Source of the DNA: Halomonas caseinilytica
GTDB taxonomy: Bacteria > Pseudomonadota > Gammaproteobacteria > Pseudomonadales > Halomonadaceae
DNA: 64,000 nucleotides
Assembly (NCBI RefSeq): GCF_001662305.1
Contig: NZ_BDEP01000017.1
Span: 186,001-250,000 of the forward strand
Direction of reading: 5' to 3'
A program made the position numbers and the translations under genes. Below the pieces are notes generated by a model, which ran no database searches, was not told the DNA's origin, and saw only the letters and a list, made by a program, of their open reading frames with translations. How positions within the stretch are numbered: the stretch's first letter is position 1; the number at the start of each line of letters is the position of its first letter. This document shows, one piece after another, positions 1 through 10,568 of the stretch.

Positions 1-657
1 CTGGCTGACCACGCCGAGATCGTGCGTGATCAGAATCAGGCCGACGTTGTGTTTCTCGCACAGTTCCAGCAGCAACGCCATGATCTCCGCTTGAATGGTG
101 ACATCCAGTGCTGTGGTCGGCTCGTCGGCAATGATGACGTCAGGATCGAGCAGCAGGGCGATGGCGATGATCACACGCTGCCGCATGCCACCGGAAAGTT
201 CGTGGGGATACTGATCCAGTCGGGCCTCGGGCGAGGGAATCTGGACCTGCTGCAGCTTGTTCAGCGAGATGCTGCGCGCTTCCCGAGTGCTGATCCGGCG
301 GTGCGCCTTGAGGCATTCCACCATCTGTTCACCGATGGTCAGCACCGGATTGAGGGTCATCATCGGGTCCTGGAAGATCATCGACATGCGATGACCACGC
401 ACCTTGCGAAGCTTGCGATCGCTCAGCCCGATCAGTTCCTGACCGTCGAAGCAGATGCTGCCGCCGGCGATGTAGCCTGGCTTGGCGATCAGGTTGAGCA
501 GGCTGAAGGCGGCTACCGACTTGCCGGCGCCGGATTCGCCCACAATGCCCAACCGCTCGCCGCGATCCAGGCTGAAACAGACGTCGCGCAGTGCCCGGAC
601 ATCGCCGCCACGCAGCGCGAAGCGCACGTCGAGGTGGTTAACGTCGAGTAGAGACAT
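1..657 (-). CDS. dppD: Peptide ABC transporter ATP-binding protein, DppD/OppD family (cut by window edge)
   Basis: This ATPase should drive uptake of di/oligopeptides (nickel is a family alternative) through the two permeases encoded just upstream on the same strand. The first 219 codons are present and the C-terminus lies beyond base 1. Visible ABC landmarks are Walker A GESGAGKS (residues 40-47), the Q-loop in MIFQDP (about 93-98), signature LSGGMRQR (154-161), Walker B VIIADEPT (174-181) and the H-loop THD (211-213). The segment [11 protein letters not shown] is typical of DppD/OppD. The ATG at 657 follows the permease stop by 5 bases, so the gene belongs to the same operon. A second ATPase (dppF-like) would be expected next, outside the window. 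Substrate specificity cannot be read from the sequence. Confidence 0.9.
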   Translation of the reverse strand, partial: MSLLDVNHLDVRFALRGGDVRALRDVCFSLDRGERLGIVGESGAGKSVAAFSLLNLIAKPGYIAGGSICFDGQELIGLSDRKLRKVRGHRMSMIFQDPMMTLNPVLTIGEQMVECLKAHRRISTREARSISLNKLQQVQIPSPEARLDQYPHELSGGMRQRVIIAIALLLDPDVIIADEPTTALDVTIQAEIMALLLELCEKHNVGLILITHDLGVVSQ

Positions 658-662
658 GAGAT

Positions 663-1604
663 TCAGCCCTTGTAGAGTCGCGGATTGAGCACATCGCGCA
701 GCCAGTCGCCGAGCAGATTGATCACCAGCACCAGCACCACCAGCACCACGCCGGGGATCAGGGTGATCCACCAGGAGCCGGACTGGAGGTAGTCGAAGCC
801 GGACTTGATCAGCGAGCCCAGCGACGGCTGGGTCTCGGGCATGCCGAGGCCGAGGAAGGACAGTGCCGCCTCCGAGATGATGGCGTTGGCCACCTGTACG
901 GTGGAGATGACGAAGATCGGCGACAGCGTGTTGGGCAGGATATGCCGGAACATGATGCGTCGGCTCGACAGGCCCATTACCCGTGCGGCGTCGACGTATT
1001 CCTTGCCTTTCTCGGCAAGGACCGAGGCGCGCACGGTTCGTGCGTACTGCGGCCATTCGGCCAGGCCGATGATCAGTACCAGCAAGGGGACGGCGTAGTC
1101 ACTGAAGGTGCCGCCACCGAAGATCGCCTTGAACAGGGCGCCGACCACGATGGCCACCATCAGGGTGGAAAAGGACAACTGGATGTCGGCCAGTCGCATC
1201 AGGAAGGCATCGACACGACCGCCCAGGTAGCCGGCCAGCAGGCCGAAGCATACTCCCAGGGTTGCCTGCATGAGTACGGCACCGAAACCGATGATCAGTG
1301 ATACGCGCGCACCGTACAGGATGGTCGACAACAGATCGCGCCCCTGGGCATCGGTTCCCATGAGGTAGGCCGGATCGCTGCCATCCACCCAGAAGGGAGG
1401 CAATTCCGAGGCAAGGATGTCGATCTGTGAAAGGTCATAGGGATTCATCGGCGCCAGCCAGGGCGCGAGAACCGCAACGGCGACCAGAGCGATGAACACC
1501 AGCAGGCTGATCTGGGCGATCAGATCGCGCTTGAAACTATAGAGCAGATAGGAATCGCAAAAGCGTTCCCAACGACTCTTGGGGCGAGACGTCAGCGTGG
1601 TCAT
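663..1604 (-). CDS. dppC: Peptide ABC transporter permease, DppC/OppC family
   Basis: Inner-membrane permease of 313 aa, the usual DppC length. It has a cytoplasmic N-terminus followed by a TM helix at about residues 29-52 (LIAQISLLVFIALVAVAVLA), the periplasmic stretch typical of OppC_N, and a BPD_transp_1 domain. The EAA loop that docks on the ATPase reads EYVDAARVMGLSSRRIMF. The start chosen is the ATG at 1604, giving MTTLTSRPKS. A longer open frame to 2057 only shadows the preceding permease gene. The ATG overlaps the stop of the upstream permease by four bases (ATGA), indicating translational coupling. With the neighbouring permease it forms the transmembrane channel of the importer. Confidence 0.9.
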   Translation of the reverse strand: MTTLTSRPKSRWERFCDSYLLYSFKRDLIAQISLLVFIALVAVAVLAPWLAPMNPYDLSQIDILASELPPFWVDGSDPAYLMGTDAQGRDLLSTILYGARVSLIIGFGAVLMQATLGVCFGLLAGYLGGRVDAFLMRLADIQLSFSTLMVAIVVGALFKAIFGGGTFSDYAVPLLVLIIGLAEWPQYARTVRASVLAEKGKEYVDAARVMGLSSRRIMFRHILPNTLSPIFVISTVQVANAIISEAALSFLGLGMPETQPSLGSLIKSGFDYLQSGSWWITLIPGVVLVVLVLVINLLGDWLRDVLNPRLYKG

Positions 1605-2647
1605 GCGGGTTTTCCTGTCAGCTTGACGGTGGGGTTGATCAGGCCATAGATGAGATCGACCAGGGTGTTGGTGATCACGAAGATCAGCCCCACGATCATC
1701 AGGTAGGTGACGATCAGCGGTATGTCGGAACGTTCGATGGCATCGAGGAACATCAGGCCCATGCCGGGCCACTGGAACACCGTCTCGGTCAGGATGGTGT
1801 AGGCCACCAGGGTCCCGATCTGTACACCGCCCACGGTGATCACCGGCAGCATGGTGTTCTTCAGTGCATGCAGGAAGTAGATGCGACGCGGCGAGATGCC
1901 CTTGGCACGGGCGAACTTCACGTAGTCGGACTGCAGCACCTCGAGCATCTCGGCGCGGATCAGGCGGATGAACAGCGGCAGCATGATCGAAGCCAGGGAG
2001 ATGGCCGGCAGAACCAGGTAGGACAGCCCCTCCAGGGAGGCGAAGTTGGTTTCCCAAGTACCGAAGACGGGCACCGGATCCCCTCGACCATAGGCCGGCA
2101 TGCCGCCCTCGGTGGTGATCAGGTCATTGAGCCAGGCGCCCCAGCCGGTGTCAGCAGGGAAGGGCGTCCAGCTGACGCCGATGGCGAACAGCTGGATCAG
2201 CACGATGGCGGTGAGAAAGACCGGAATCGAGATGCCGACGATCGAGACGCCCATGAAGAAACGCGACAGCCAGGCACGTGGCTTGATGGCGCTATAGACG
2301 CCGATGGGCACGGACAGCACGATGATCAGGAAAGTGGCGGCGGCCACCAGTTCCAGGGTTGCCGGTAGATGGCGCAGCACGACGTCAGTGGTCGGCTGGT
2401 TGAAGACGTAGGAGTAGCCGAAGTCGAAATGCGCGGCATTGACGGCGAAACGCAGGTACTGGACCAGGAAGGGATCGTTGAGGCCGAGCTCTTCACGCAG
2501 TGCCTCGCGTTCGCTCTCCGGCACGGATTGGCCGACCATCTGTTGGATGGGGTCGCCCAGATTGTCTTGTATGGCGAAGGCGATCACGCTGATGACGAAC
2601 ATCACCAGCAGCGCATGAAAGAGGCGCTTGATCAGAAAAGCGATCAT
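1601..2647 (-). CDS. dppB: Peptide ABC transporter permease, DppB/OppB family
   Basis: Inner-membrane permease of 348 aa that pairs with the DppC-like protein. The ATG at 2647 gives the canonical DppB N-terminus MIAFLIKRLFHALLVMFVIS, and a GGAA element lies about 9 bases upstream. An in-frame extension to 2692 is hydrophilic and unlike the family. The OppB-type proline-rich N-terminal domain is followed by BPD_transp_1 with EAA loop DYVKFARAKGISPRRIYF. A large periplasmic insertion (about residues 170-210, with many Trp, Gly and Pro) resembles that of DppB/GsiC proteins. It lies 129 bases downstream of the binding-protein gene, and two hairpins separate the two genes. Confidence 0.9.
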   Translation of the reverse strand: MIAFLIKRLFHALLVMFVISVIAFAIQDNLGDPIQQMVGQSVPESEREALREELGLNDPFLVQYLRFAVNAAHFDFGYSYVFNQPTTDVVLRHLPATLELVAAATFLIIVLSVPIGVYSAIKPRAWLSRFFMGVSIVGISIPVFLTAIVLIQLFAIGVSWTPFPADTGWGAWLNDLITTEGGMPAYGRGDPVPVFGTWETNFASLEGLSYLVLPAISLASIMLPLFIRLIRAEMLEVLQSDYVKFARAKGISPRRIYFLHALKNTMLPVITVGGVQIGTLVAYTILTETVFQWPGMGLMFLDAIERSDIPLIVTYLMIVGLIFVITNTLVDLIYGLINPTVKLTGKPA

Positions 2648-2687
2648 GAGTGGCGTTCCATTATCGAGAAAGGCCCGAGCACGCGGT

Positions 2688-2713
2688 GACACGCCCCCTG
2701 CGGGGAGCGTGTC
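2688..2713 (-). other. Intergenic hairpin 2 upstream of dppB
   Basis: Inverted repeat with arms GACACGC (2688-2694) and GCGTGTC (2707-2713) and complementary C/G runs inside, one base bulged. It lies between the binding-protein gene and the first permease. There is no T-run after it, so mRNA stabilisation or attenuation is more likely than full termination. Confidence 0.45.
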
Positions 2714-2732
2714 TCGGAGCGGGGTGTCGAAT

Positions 2733-2768
2733 CGCCGTCTCTCGCCTGACCGTGGGCGAGAGACGGCG
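2733..2768 (-). terminator. Perfect 14-bp hairpin after the binding-protein gene
   Basis: Arms CGCCGTCTCTCGCC (2733-2746) and GGCGAGAGACGGCG (2755-2768) pair perfectly around an 8-base loop, 8 bases past the binding-protein stop codon. No U-tract follows on the minus strand. Such stems between a binding-protein gene and permease genes commonly act as attenuators or 3'-exonuclease blocks that keep binding-protein mRNA in excess. Confidence 0.6.
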
Positions 2769-2776
2769 GAAGGGTA

Positions 2777-4354
2777 TTACTCTTCTTCTTCGACGACGAG
2801 ATCCCCGAGGTAGGGGAAGTTCATCACGTTGACGATCGGCTCGAGATCGACGTTGGTATCGGCGGCCCAGGCAAGGTTCTGCCAATGTAGAGGGATGAAG
2901 GCGGCCTCGTCGTACAGCGTCTGCTCCATCTGCTGCAACATCTCGGCACGCTTCGCCTGGTCGAGCTCAAGATTGGCCTCGGAGACCAGCTTGTCGACCT
3001 CGGGGTTGCAGTAGTTGCCGGCGTTGTACTGGCCGGCGCCGGAATCGGCGTCCGGGCAGGCCGTGAGGTATTCGTGGAAGTTGGCCGAGTCTTCGGTGTC
3101 GGCATGCCAGCCGATCATCATCATGTCGGCAACCCGATCATCGTACTCGCCCCAGTATTGAGCCTTGGGCAGGGTCTTGAGATCCACCTTCACGTTGATG
3201 CGTGCCAGCATGGCCGCAACCGCCTGAGCGATCTTGGCATCGTTCACGTAGCGGTTGTTGGGCGCCATCATGGTGATCTCGAAGCCATCCTCATAACCGG
3301 CCTCGGCCATCAGCTGCTTGGCCTTCTCCAGGTCGTAGCGCGGCTCCAGTTCATCGTTGTGCCCCGCATAGCCTTCAGGCGAGAGCTGGGCCGCCGGTGT
3401 GGCGAAGCCCTTCATCAGTCGGTCGGCGATGCCTTCCTGATTGATGGCATAGGCGAAGGCCTGACGAACCCGCTTATCCTTGAAAGCCTCGACGCGTTCC
3501 TGATTCATGTGAAAGAGGATGATGCGGGTGCCGGACATGGTGACCAGCTTGGCGTCGTCGTCCTGACGGACGCGTTCCAGATCGTTGGGCGGCACCGGCG
3601 CGATGAAGTCGACATCGCCGGAGAGCAGGGCGGCCACTCGCGTGGCGTTCTCGCTGATCGGTGTCAGTTCGATCTTGTCGACGTTGCCCGGGGACTGCTC
3701 GTCCCAGTAGTCATCGTTGCGCTCGAAGACGACGCGCACGCCTTGCTGCCGTTCGGTGACCTCATAAGGACCGGTACCGGACTGATGTCGCGAGGCGTAG
3801 GAGTTGCCGTTCTTGACGATCTCGTCCTTGGGATCCCCGTCACTGTCTTCACCGGAGTAGAACTGGCTGTCCATCGGGAAGATGTAGGTCGCCAGGTTGA
3901 GCAGCAGCGGGTAGGGCTTCTTGGTCTTGATCTCGAGGGTATGCGCGTCGACCGCCGTGGCACCCTCGATGGGCGCGAAGATCGCCTTGAAATCGGGGCT
4001 GCGCTTGAGTCGATCGATGGTCCAGACCACGTCCTCGGCGGTAAAGGCATTGCCGCTGTGGAATTCGACGCCTTCACGCAGTGTCATACGTAGGGTGGTG
4101 TCGTCGACCCGTTCCCAGTCGGTGGCCAACCGCGGCTCGATCTCGAGATCCTTGGTCCAGCGCACCAGCGGGTCGAAGGTCATGTGCGAAAGCTGCAGGA
4201 TCCCGCCGGACAGTTGCTCGTGGATATCCAGCGATACTGGATCGGCATCATAGGCCATGCGCAGGGTGGTGTTGGCCTGGGCGGCCGGGGCGAGGGCAGC
4301 GGAGGTCATGGCGGCGCCGATGACGCTAGCCAGCAGAGTCTTCTTGATTGTCAT
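2777..4354 (-). CDS. Peptide ABC transporter substrate-binding protein (SBP_bac_5)
   Basis: Periplasmic solute-binding protein of 525 aa that captures peptides (or related ligands) for the transporter encoded downstream. A Sec signal peptide is evident: MTIKKTLL, a hydrophobic core, then a cleavage site after PAAQA near residue 27, leaving mature NTTLRMAYDADP. SBP_bac_5 hallmarks include GTGPYEV and the DVGW-like region MMMIGWHADTED, and a Cys-containing loop (CPDADSGAGQYNAGNYC) is present as in DppA relatives. The start chosen is 4354, behind GGAA. The frame stays open upstream, with another ATG at 4366, but only MTIKK begins a signal peptide. The C-terminus is markedly acidic (VVEEEE), consistent with a halophile. 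It is the first gene of the operon. Confidence 0.9.
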   Translation of the reverse strand: MTIKKTLLASVIGAAMTSAALAPAAQANTTLRMAYDADPVSLDIHEQLSGGILQLSHMTFDPLVRWTKDLEIEPRLATDWERVDDTTLRMTLREGVEFHSGNAFTAEDVVWTIDRLKRSPDFKAIFAPIEGATAVDAHTLEIKTKKPYPLLLNLATYIFPMDSQFYSGEDSDGDPKDEIVKNGNSYASRHQSGTGPYEVTERQQGVRVVFERNDDYWDEQSPGNVDKIELTPISENATRVAALLSGDVDFIAPVPPNDLERVRQDDDAKLVTMSGTRIILFHMNQERVEAFKDKRVRQAFAYAINQEGIADRLMKGFATPAAQLSPEGYAGHNDELEPRYDLEKAKQLMAEAGYEDGFEITMMAPNNRYVNDAKIAQAVAAMLARINVKVDLKTLPKAQYWGEYDDRVADMMMIGWHADTEDSANFHEYLTACPDADSGAGQYNAGNYCNPEVDKLVSEANLELDQAKRAEMLQQMEQTLYDEAAFIPLHWQNLAWAADTNVDLEPIVNVMNFPYLGDLVVEEEE

Positions 4355-4454
4355 GTGTCGTTCCATGCCGGATGGATTGTTATCGGTATCACGGCCGACG
4401 GTCGTGATGACCATTATGCTCCATTCACCAACATAGAGAGGTTAGGGGGAAGCG

Positions 4455-4470
4455 CACAATCGAAATTGTG
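4455..4470. promoter_or_regulatory. Palindrome in the upstream region of the binding-protein gene
   Basis: CACAAT (4455-4460), CGAA, ATTGTG (4465-4470) form a perfect 6-bp dyad about 100 bases before the binding-protein ATG. On the minus strand TTGTGC and TATGTT lie near it with 18-base spacing and could be weak promoter elements. It may be an operator. No regulator is identified. Confidence 0.3.
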
Positions 4471-4481
4471 ACACACCCCAT

Positions 4482-4509
4482 GCGCCCGGCGAATAACGAT
4501 GCCGGGCGC
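4482..4509 (-). terminator. Hairpin terminator of the carbonic anhydrase gene
   Basis: GCGCCCGGC (4482-4490) and GCCGGGCGC (4501-4509) form a 9-bp GC stem with a 10-base loop, just past the carbonic anhydrase stop on the minus strand. No long U-tract follows. Confidence 0.5.
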
Positions 4510-4520
4510 GAGGAGGGCGC

Positions 4521-5174
4521 TCAGTCTTCGCTGGCGGGCGTGACGCGGTCGATACGGTACAGTTGGGCGACCTGATCGAGTCCGTGGACACTGCATTCCA
4601 GGTCGGTGACGCGCCCATCGCTCAGGCCATAGACCCAGCCATGGACGGAGAGCTCCTGGCCACGTTGCCAGGCACGTTGAATGATCTTGGTACGGCACAG
4701 GTTCTTGACCTGGGCCTCGACATTGAGTTCGCACATGCGGTCGACCTGCTCATCCTGCGACAGCGAGGACAGCGAGGCACGATGCTGGCTGTAGAGGTCG
4801 CGTACCGAATGCAGCCAGTAATCGACGATACCGCACTCGCCACCGGTGACCGCCGCACGAATGCCGCCGCAACCATAGTGGCCGACGATCATGATGTGCT
4901 TGACCTTGAGCACATCCACGGCGAACTGCACCACCGAAAGGGCGTTCATGTCGTTGTGGTGGAGCAGGTTGGCGACGTTGCGATGGACGAACACCTCCCC
5001 GGGCGGCAGGTCGATGATCTGGTTGGCCGGCACGCGGCTGTCGGAACAGCCGATCCACAGGTATTCAGGCGTCTGCTGCCGTGCCAGGCGAGCGAAGAAA
5101 TCGGGATCGTCGCGACACATCTGCTCCGCCCAGGCACGGTTGTTTTCCAGCAGGGTATCGATGTCATTGCTCAT
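4521..5174 (-). CDS. can: Beta-class carbonic anhydrase
   Basis: Cytoplasmic zinc enzyme of 217 aa that interconverts CO2 and bicarbonate, supplying bicarbonate to carboxylases. The beta-class zinc ligands are visible: Cys and Asp in WIGCSDSRV (about residues 40-48) and His and Cys in VGHYGCGGI (about 97-105). The N-terminus MSNDIDTLLENNRAWAEQM and the length match E. coli Can (220 aa) closely. The ATG at 5174 was chosen over a longer in-frame start at 5246 because homology begins there. It is a single gene, divergent from glutathione reductase, with a hairpin after its stop. Confidence 0.95.
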   Translation of the reverse strand: MSNDIDTLLENNRAWAEQMCRDDPDFFARLARQQTPEYLWIGCSDSRVPANQIIDLPPGEVFVHRNVANLLHHNDMNALSVVQFAVDVLKVKHIMIVGHYGCGGIRAAVTGGECGIVDYWLHSVRDLYSQHRASLSSLSQDEQVDRMCELNVEAQVKNLCRTKIIQRAWQRGQELSVHGWVYGLSDGRVTDLECSVHGLDQVAQLYRIDRVTPASED

Positions 5175-5335
5175 GGTCGGGCTCCGGCAAGGATGGGACG
5201 AAAGACGAAGGAGCCTTCTTTTACCGTCAGCGGGGATGCGGGTCAACCGCTCTCCCGGGGTGCCACCTTGGCTGGTATGATCGCGCCATTGCCCACAGGG
5301 CCTGAATGGGGCCCGACCGTTTACAGGAGAATCGC

Positions 5336-6697
5336 GTGTCAGATTTCGACTATGACCTGTTCGTCATCGGAGCGGGGTCCGGCGGTGTGCGTGCCGCCCG
5401 CACTGCCGCCGCCACCGGAGCTCGGGTTGCCGTCGCCGAGGACCGTTATCTCGGTGGCACCTGCGTCAATGTCGGCTGCGTGCCGAAGAAGCTGTATTCC
5501 TATGCGGCCCACTTCCATGAAGCCTTCGAGGATTCCGGTGGGTTCGGCTGGCAATTGGCCGAGGAACCGTCATTCGACTGGGCGACCCTGCGTGACAACA
5601 AGATCGGCGAGATCAAGCGCCTCAATGGCATCTATGGTCGCCTGCTGGATAATGCCGGCGTGCGCCTGATCAATGGTCGCGCCAGTGTGGTCGACGCACA
5701 CCACGTCGAGGTCGGTGGTGAGACGATCAGTGCCGAGAAGATCCTGGTCGCCGTGGGCGGCTGGCCCTGGGTGCCGGATTTCCCGGGCAACGAGTTGACC
5801 CTGAACTCCAACCAGATCTTCGATCTCGACGACTTCCCGCAGCGCTTCCTGGTGCTCGGCGGCGGCTACATTGCCGTGGAGTTCGCCAGCATCTTCAATG
5901 GATTGGGCAGCGAGTCCCATCTCGTCTATCGCGGCGAGCTGTTCCTGCGCGGGTTCGACAACGAGGTGCGTGAATTCACCCGCGACGAGATGGCCAAGAA
6001 GGGCGTCAATCTGCATTTCAACACCAACATCGAAGCCATCGAAAAGGTGGCGGGCGGCCTCAAGGTTACCCTCACCGACGGTCGCGTGCTGGAAGTCGAT
6101 GCCGTGCTCGCCGCCACCGGGCGTCGGCCGCATCTGGCGGGGCTTGGCCTCGACCGCCTCGATGTCGCGACCAACGACGATGGCTCCCTCAAGGTCAACG
6201 AGCGTTTCGAGACCTCGGTGCCTTCGATCCTCGCACTCGGTGATGTCACAGGTGGCCCCGAACTGACGCCGGTGGCGCTGGAAGAGGCCATGAAGCTGGT
6301 CGAGCACCACTTTGGCGACTCCACCCCCGAGTCGCTGGATTACGAACGTGTGGCGACTGCCGTGTTCTGCCATCCCAACATCGGTACCGTTGGTCTCTCG
6401 GAAGAGGCGGCCCGTGAGCGTTTCGAGGCAATTCGCGTCTACAGTGCCGACTTCCGTCCCATGAAGCACACGCTCTCCGGCAGCAGCGAGCGCAGCCTGA
6501 TGAAGTTGATCGTCGACGACGCCAGCGACGTGGTGGTCGGTGCTCACATGGTGGGCGAGGAGGCCGGCGAGATCATCCAGGGCATCGCCATCGCCGTGCG
6601 CGCCGGGCTGACCAAGGCGCAGTTCGACCAGACGGTGGGCATCCATCCCACCGGCGCCGAGGAATTCGTGACCATGCGAAGCCCGACACGCCGCTGA
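5336..6697 (+). CDS. gor: Glutathione reductase (NADPH)
   Basis: Cytosolic FAD flavoenzyme of 453 aa that reduces glutathione disulfide with NADPH. The start is a GTG at 5336 behind a good ACAGGAGA ribosome-binding site. The in-frame ATG at 5306 lacks one and adds a non-conserved stretch. Features: FAD Rossmann motif GAGSGG (12-17), redox-active disulfide [13 protein letters not shown] (Cys43/Cys48), NADPH Rossmann motif [10 protein letters not shown], and basic residues in [11 protein letters not shown] that select NADPH. The C-terminal catalytic motif HPTGAEE has the His437/Glu442 dyad. It resembles the pseudomonad/plant-type enzyme. A clear hairpin terminator follows at 6737. Confidence 0.95.
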   Translation: MSDFDYDLFVIGAGSGGVRAARTAAATGARVAVAEDRYLGGTCVNVGCVPKKLYSYAAHFHEAFEDSGGFGWQLAEEPSFDWATLRDNKIGEIKRLNGIYGRLLDNAGVRLINGRASVVDAHHVEVGGETISAEKILVAVGGWPWVPDFPGNELTLNSNQIFDLDDFPQRFLVLGGGYIAVEFASIFNGLGSESHLVYRGELFLRGFDNEVREFTRDEMAKKGVNLHFNTNIEAIEKVAGGLKVTLTDGRVLEVDAVLAATGRRPHLAGLGLDRLDVATNDDGSLKVNERFETSVPSILALGDVTGGPELTPVALEEAMKLVEHHFGDSTPESLDYERVATAVFCHPNIGTVGLSEEAARERFEAIRVYSADFRPMKHTLSGSSERSLMKLIVDDASDVVVGAHMVGEEAGEIIQGIAIAVRAGLTKAQFDQTVGIHPTGAEEFVTMRSPTRR

Positions 6698-6736
6698 CGC
6701 TCTTCGGGCCAGCTTGTCATGGCGATGTCATTCGGA

Positions 6737-6769
6737 CGGGCCACCCTCAAGGGTGGCCCGTCGCGTTTT
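6737..6769 (+). terminator. Rho-independent terminator after gor
   Basis: CGGGCCACCC (6737-6746), loop TCAA, GGGTGGCCCG (6751-6760) form a perfect 10-bp stem. A short T-run follows (TCGCGTTTT, to 6769). Confidence 0.8.
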
Positions 6770-6897
6770 GCGCATGGTCAGAACGAATGTGGGCTAAGCT
6801 ACATGAATGGAAAACGGAAGGAACCGCCACAGACGCGGCCTGAGGAGTAGATCATAATTTTGTATTATGGATTTTAGCGAGCAAGATAACCTGGTTT

Positions 6898-6926
6898 TTG
6901 AAATGGCCATAAGTGGCTGTTATGAT
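6898..6926 (+). promoter_or_regulatory. Sigma70-type promoter of the ectABC operon
   Basis: TTGAAA (6898-6903), a 17-base spacer and TATGAT (6921-6926) form a near-consensus sigma70 promoter 26 bases before the ectA ATG. The region further upstream (6854-6895) is AT-rich. Osmoregulated sigma38 and sigma70 promoters upstream of ectA are known in Halomonas elongata, but a separate sigma38 element could not be assigned here. Confidence 0.75.
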
Positions 6927-6952
6927 GCCGATCAAATTCGCTACAGCGAACC

Positions 6953-8885
<1,933 letters not shown>

Positions 8886-8898
8886 TCGCCTGAGGTTC

Positions 8899-8961
8899 GC
8901 CATGGGGCCAGCCCATGGCATCACTGTATCGGCCGGCCAGTGTGTGGCCGGCCAGTCACTG
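8899..8961 (+). other. Repeat-rich ectB-ectC spacer
   Basis: The spacer holds a 7-bp inverted repeat CCATGGG/CCCATGG (about 8900-8918). It also holds a direct repeat of GGCCGGCCAGT (8931-8941 and 8946-8956), each copy containing the palindrome GGCCGGCC. Such structures may influence mRNA processing or internal ectC expression. No convincing sigma54 promoter was found. Confidence 0.4.
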
Positions 8962-8979
8962 ATTCACCGGAGAATCGAC

Positions 8980-9393
8980 ATGATCGTTCGCAATCTCGAA
9001 GAAGCGCGCCAGACCGACCGTCTGGTCACCGCCGAAAACGGCAACTGGGACAGCACCCGTCTGTCGCTGGCCGAGGATGGCGGCAATTGCTCCTTCCATA
9101 TCACCCGCATCTTCGAGGGCACCGAGACCCACATCCACTATAAGCACCACTTCGAAGCGGTCTACTGCATCGAGGGGGAAGGTGAAGTGGAAACCCTGGC
9201 CGATGGCAAGATCTGGCCCATCAAGCCGGGTGACATCTATATTCTCGACCAGCACGACGAGCACCTGCTGCGTGCCAGCAAGACCATGCACCTGGCCTGC
9301 GTGTTCACACCGGGCCTGACCGGCAACGAAGTGCACCGTGAAGACGGTTCCTACGCACCTGCCGATGAAGCCGACGACCAGAAGCCGCTGTAA
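8980..9393 (+). CDS. ectC: L-ectoine synthase
   Basis: Metal-dependent cupin of 137 aa that cyclises N-gamma-acetyl-diaminobutyrate to ectoine, the last step of the pathway. Cupin strands are visible in [20 protein letters not shown] and [16 protein letters not shown]. Residues Glu59, Tyr87 and His95 fall where the characterised enzyme binds iron. The ATG at 8980 follows CCGGAGAA (8968-8975). It is the last gene of the operon and is followed by a strong terminator. Neither ectD (hydroxylase) nor ectR is adjacent. Confidence 0.96.
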   Translation: MIVRNLEEARQTDRLVTAENGNWDSTRLSLAEDGGNCSFHITRIFEGTETHIHYKHHFEAVYCIEGEGEVETLADGKIWPIKPGDIYILDQHDEHLLRASKTMHLACVFTPGLTGNEVHREDGSYAPADEADDQKPL

Positions 9394-9420
9394 ACCGGCA
9401 TCGCCGTCTGCCATCTCGCA

Positions 9421-9455
9421 CGAAGCGCCCCCGGTCATTGATCGGGGGCGCTTCG
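9421..9455 (+). terminator. Terminator of the ectABC operon
   Basis: CGAAGCGCCCCCG (9421-9433) and CGGGGGCGCTTCG (9443-9455) form a perfect 13-bp stem with a 9-base loop, 28 bases past the ectC stop, followed by TTGGT. Confidence 0.75.
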
Positions 9456-9530
9456 TTGGTCGCTTCGATCTCACCGGTGCGGATCGCCAGAGGCTGGACA
9501 TGCCGGATTCTTCATGCCTATGATCGCGCC

Positions 9531-10541
9531 ATGATTGACTCATCGTCCAGCTGTCGTCACTCCAGCGATGATCGGGGCGTGCCCAATGACCTGGTCAGCG
9601 AGCTTCTTCGCGGCATGCGTCTGAGCGGCATCCAATACCGCCGCATTCAAGCCGCTCCCCCCTTCGGTATCGAAGGGTTTGGCACCATCGCTGGATGGGC
9701 CCACTTTCACTTCATTGCCCGAGGACCGGTGTATCTGCGCAGCCCCGGCGGTGCCATGCATCGCCTCGAGGCCGGCAATGCGGTGCTCCTGCCGCGTGGC
9801 GGCTCTCACGCGCTGCTTTCGTCGCCGGATCAATCCGCCAGTCGTGATATCTCCAGCTGCGAGGCCGCTCCTCTCTGCAAGGCCGTCAGTGCGGTGCGCA
9901 ACGGTTCTCCCGAAGCCTGTCAGGAAAACGGGGTCGTCATCTTCAGCGGTTGCATGGAGTTCGATCTCGGCGGCATGCATCCGCTCGTCGGCTTGATGCC
10001 TGAGGTGATGCGCGTCGATACGCTCCTGGAGCGCCATCCCGAGATGCTGCCGATTCTCCAGGCCATGGAACGCGAAGCCAAGGCCGAGCGGGCAGGCTTC
10101 GCGAGCATTCTGTCGCGTCTTGCCGATGTCGTCTCGGCCTTCATCGTGCGTGGTTGGGTCGAGTGTGGCTGTGGTGATGCCTCCGGTTGGGTCGAGGCCC
10201 TGCGCGATCCCAGACTAGGGCGCGTTATCGCCGCCATGCATCGCGAGCCCGGGCGTCAATGGACGGTCGCCGAGCTGGCAAAGCAGATGGGCAGCTCGCG
10301 ATCGGTCTTCGCCGAGCGCTTCTTGACCGTCACCGGGCTGACTCCTCATCGCTACATGACCGAGTTGCGCATGCACCTGGCCACTCAGTGGATCGGTCGG
10401 GACGCCCAGCCCATCGACGTCGTCGCCCAACGCCTCGGCTATGGCTCTCAGGCAGCCTTCAGCCGCGCCTACAAGCGAGTGACGGGCCGCTCGCCCGGTG
10501 CAGTACGTGCTGAGGCAAGGCACGACAGGCTTCGGGCTTGA
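9531..10541 (+). CDS. AraC-family transcriptional regulator with N-terminal cupin
   Basis: Transcription factor of 336 aa. The N-terminal part (about residues 25-200) looks like the cupin ligand-sensing domain of AraC relatives (AraC_binding_2/Cupin_6 type; FHFIARGPVYLRSPGG). The C-terminal AraC DNA-binding domain has the first HTH in WTVAELAKQMGSSRSVFAERF and the second in PIDVVAQRLGYGSQAAFSRAYKRVTG, ending in the usual SPG. The ATG at 9531 was preferred because the frame upstream runs into the ectC terminator. The Shine-Dalgarno sequence is weak. It is convergent with the LysR gene. Its effector and targets are unknown, and adjacency to ectABC does not prove ectoine control. Confidence 0.85.
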   Translation: MIDSSSSCRHSSDDRGVPNDLVSELLRGMRLSGIQYRRIQAAPPFGIEGFGTIAGWAHFHFIARGPVYLRSPGGAMHRLEAGNAVLLPRGGSHALLSSPDQSASRDISSCEAAPLCKAVSAVRNGSPEACQENGVVIFSGCMEFDLGGMHPLVGLMPEVMRVDTLLERHPEMLPILQAMEREAKAERAGFASILSRLADVVSAFIVRGWVECGCGDASGWVEALRDPRLGRVIAAMHREPGRQWTVAELAKQMGSSRSVFAERFLTVTGLTPHRYMTELRMHLATQWIGRDAQPIDVVAQRLGYGSQAAFSRAYKRVTGRSPGAVRAEARHDRLRA

Positions 10542-10568
10542 GGCAGGCGCCGCACCGGACGTGCTCGC

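Noticed and set aside
8905..8935. Sigma54 promoter ahead of ectC, as reported for Halomonas elongata
   Set aside because: TGGCAT at 8916 resembles the -24 element, but no TTGC -12 element follows at the right spacing.
9531..10541. AraC-type gene as the dedicated ectoine regulator
   Set aside because: It lies beyond a strong ectABC terminator and no shared operator was seen; adjacency alone is not evidence.
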